From Oligoflexia bacterium (GTDB taxonomy: Bacteria; Myxococcota_A; UBA796; UBA2385), in the NCBI GenBank assembly GCA_013152105.1, contig JAADHA010000609.1:1-6584 (forward strand): a stretch of DNA of 6,584 nt, in the 5' to 3' direction. The notes under the pieces are model-generated. The model was not told where the DNA came from, searched no databases, and saw nothing but the letters and a program-made list of their open reading frames with translations. Shown here one piece after another: positions 5,617 to 6,584 of this stretch. The number at the start of each line of letters is the position of its first letter. Positions within the stretch are counted from its first letter, which is position 1. Made by a program: the position numbers and the translations under genes.

Positions 5617-6584
5617 ATGGAGCGGTACTTCAACACCACGAGCGCCTGCGACAAGCGGCTCCACTACACGCTGCCGCCCGAAGAACGCCTGCCCGGCCTG
5701 GATCGCCTGATCGACCGTCGGCTCTACTTCGTGCTCTATGCCCCGCGGCGGACCGGCAAGACGACCGCGATGTGGGCCTTCGCCCAGCGACTTCGCGACG
5801 AAGGACGAGCGGTCGCGGTCTATGCCACCCTCGAAGCATCGCAGGGGGTCGACGCGGTGGCCGACGCCGAGCCGCTGTGGATTCGAGCCATCGGCCGGGC
5901 CAGCGCCGGTCAGCTTGCGGCCGATTTGAGGCCCTCCCTGGAGATCCCGGCGGTCGTCCCAGGAGACCGCCTGGCCACCTGGCTCAGCGCCTGGTGCCAG
6001 CAGCTCGCCGGTCAGCCCCTGGTGCTGCTGCTCGACGAAGCCGATGTGGTCACCGGGCCGGCGATGGTGAGCCTGCTGCGCCAGCTCCGGTCCGGCTTCA
6101 CCGAGCGGCTGCACGAGCGCTTTCCGGCCTCGGTCGCGCTCATCGGCCTGCGCGACCTCCGCGACTACCTGGTGAAGGCCAAGGACGCTAGGGCGCTCAA
6201 CCCGGGCTCGCCCTTCAACGTCAAAGCGGCCTCGCTCACGCTCCGGGGCTTCACGGTCGAAGATGTCGGCCGACTTGTGGGCCAGCACACCGCCGACACC
6301 GGCCAGCGCTTCGATCCGCAGGCGGTCGAGCGGCTGTGGTGGTGGACCCGCGGGCAGCCTTTTCTGGTCAACGCCTTGGCCGGCCTGTGCGTGGACGACC
6401 TGGTACCAGACCGCGGACAGCCGATCACGGCCGCGCACGTAGACCAGGCCAGCCAGCGCCTGATCCGCGCCCGGACGACCCACCTCGACAGCCTGTCCGA
6501 GCGCCTCCGCGACCCCGAGATCGCGGCGATCATCCTGGGCGAGGGCGCGCAGAGCGTCGACAGCTCGACCCGCTCCTGGGAGCG
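5617..6584 (+). CDS. AAA-type P-loop ATPase, 3' end beyond the window
   Basis: The frame runs from ATG 5617 to the window edge without a stop (322 codons plus two bases). The N-terminus MERYFNTT is typical of a multi-copy family of bacterial ATP-binding proteins I recall from Chloroflexi, cyanobacteria and myxobacteria, which begin with a YFNT-Gly-Pro-like segment and HY-x-LP (here HYTLP, 16-20). Walker A is APRRTGKTT (42-50), with Ala in place of the first Gly; Walker B is LVLLLDEAD (135-143). VALIGLRDLRDY (173-184) fits a sensor-1 strand, and WWWTRGQPFLVNALA (241-255) a conserved C-terminal motif of this family. RARTTHLDSLSERLRDPEI (284-302) suggests a following helical or winged-helix part. 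The role is unknown; relatives are often described only as ATP-binding proteins or nuclease- or signalling-linked NTPases. There is no signal peptide, and no good Shine-Dalgarno precedes the start. Confidence 0.85.
   Translation, partial: MERYFNTTSACDKRLHYTLPPEERLPGLDRLIDRRLYFVLYAPRRTGKTTAMWAFAQRLRDEGRAVAVYATLEASQGVDAVADAEPLWIRAIGRASAGQLAADLRPSLEIPAVVPGDRLATWLSAWCQQLAGQPLVLLLDEADVVTGPAMVSLLRQLRSGFTERLHERFPASVALIGLRDLRDYLVKAKDARALNPGSPFNVKAASLTLRGFTVEDVGRLVGQHTADTGQRFDPQAVERLWWWTRGQPFLVNALAGLCVDDLVPDRGQPITAAHVDQASQRLIRARTTHLDSLSERLRDPEIAAIILGEGAQSVDSSTRSWE

Noticed and set aside
5590..6483. A 297-codon minus-strand open frame opposite the ATPase gene
   Set aside because: The plus-strand frame carries Walker A, Walker B and family motifs, so the minus frame is a shadow.

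Overview
This is a GC-rich, gene-dense stretch of Gram-negative-type chromosome. A predicted outer-membrane beta-barrel and periplasmic proteins imply a double membrane. The style of the zinc genes and of the AAA-type ATPase suggests a myxobacterium-like lineage (Myxococcota or a relative). That assignment rests on protein resemblance and base composition only and is tentative.

Positions 1-243 hold no convincing intact gene. There is a short minus-strand open stretch (42-191) with coding-like third-position GC, possibly a gene remnant, followed by a candidate promoter (206-234). Positions 244-4610 form one plus-strand, operon-like run: a small exported His/Cys protein (244-627), an outer-membrane porin-like barrel of the zinc-uptake-associated type (696-1829), a ZnuA/TroA-type substrate-binding lipid-free periplasmic protein (1826-2824, overlapping the barrel gene by ATGA), an ABC-3 family metal permease with an unusual C-terminal extension (2832-4058), and a GNAT acetyltransferase (4068-4610, 9 bases after the permease). 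Positions 4719-5558 (minus strand) encode an alpha/beta hydrolase, convergent with the GNAT gene. From 5617 to the window edge runs a divergent, truncated AAA-type ATPase gene.

The first four genes make a coherent pathway. The barrel would let zinc (free or chelated) through the outer membrane, the His/Cys protein may hold metal in the periplasm, the ZnuA-like protein captures it with three His and probably one Asp, and the permease moves it across the inner membrane. No ATP-binding subunit (ZnuC) is encoded anywhere in the window, so it must lie upstream or elsewhere. Zinc is preferred over manganese because the third metal ligand is His.

The points most worth attention are: the permease tail (extra hydrophobic segment, an AHA-type cleavage-like site, a His cluster and a HEAT-like soluble tail); a 10-bp RNA stem that buries the ribosome binding site of the barrel gene; the missing ATPase gene; and the small His/Cys protein that leads the operon.
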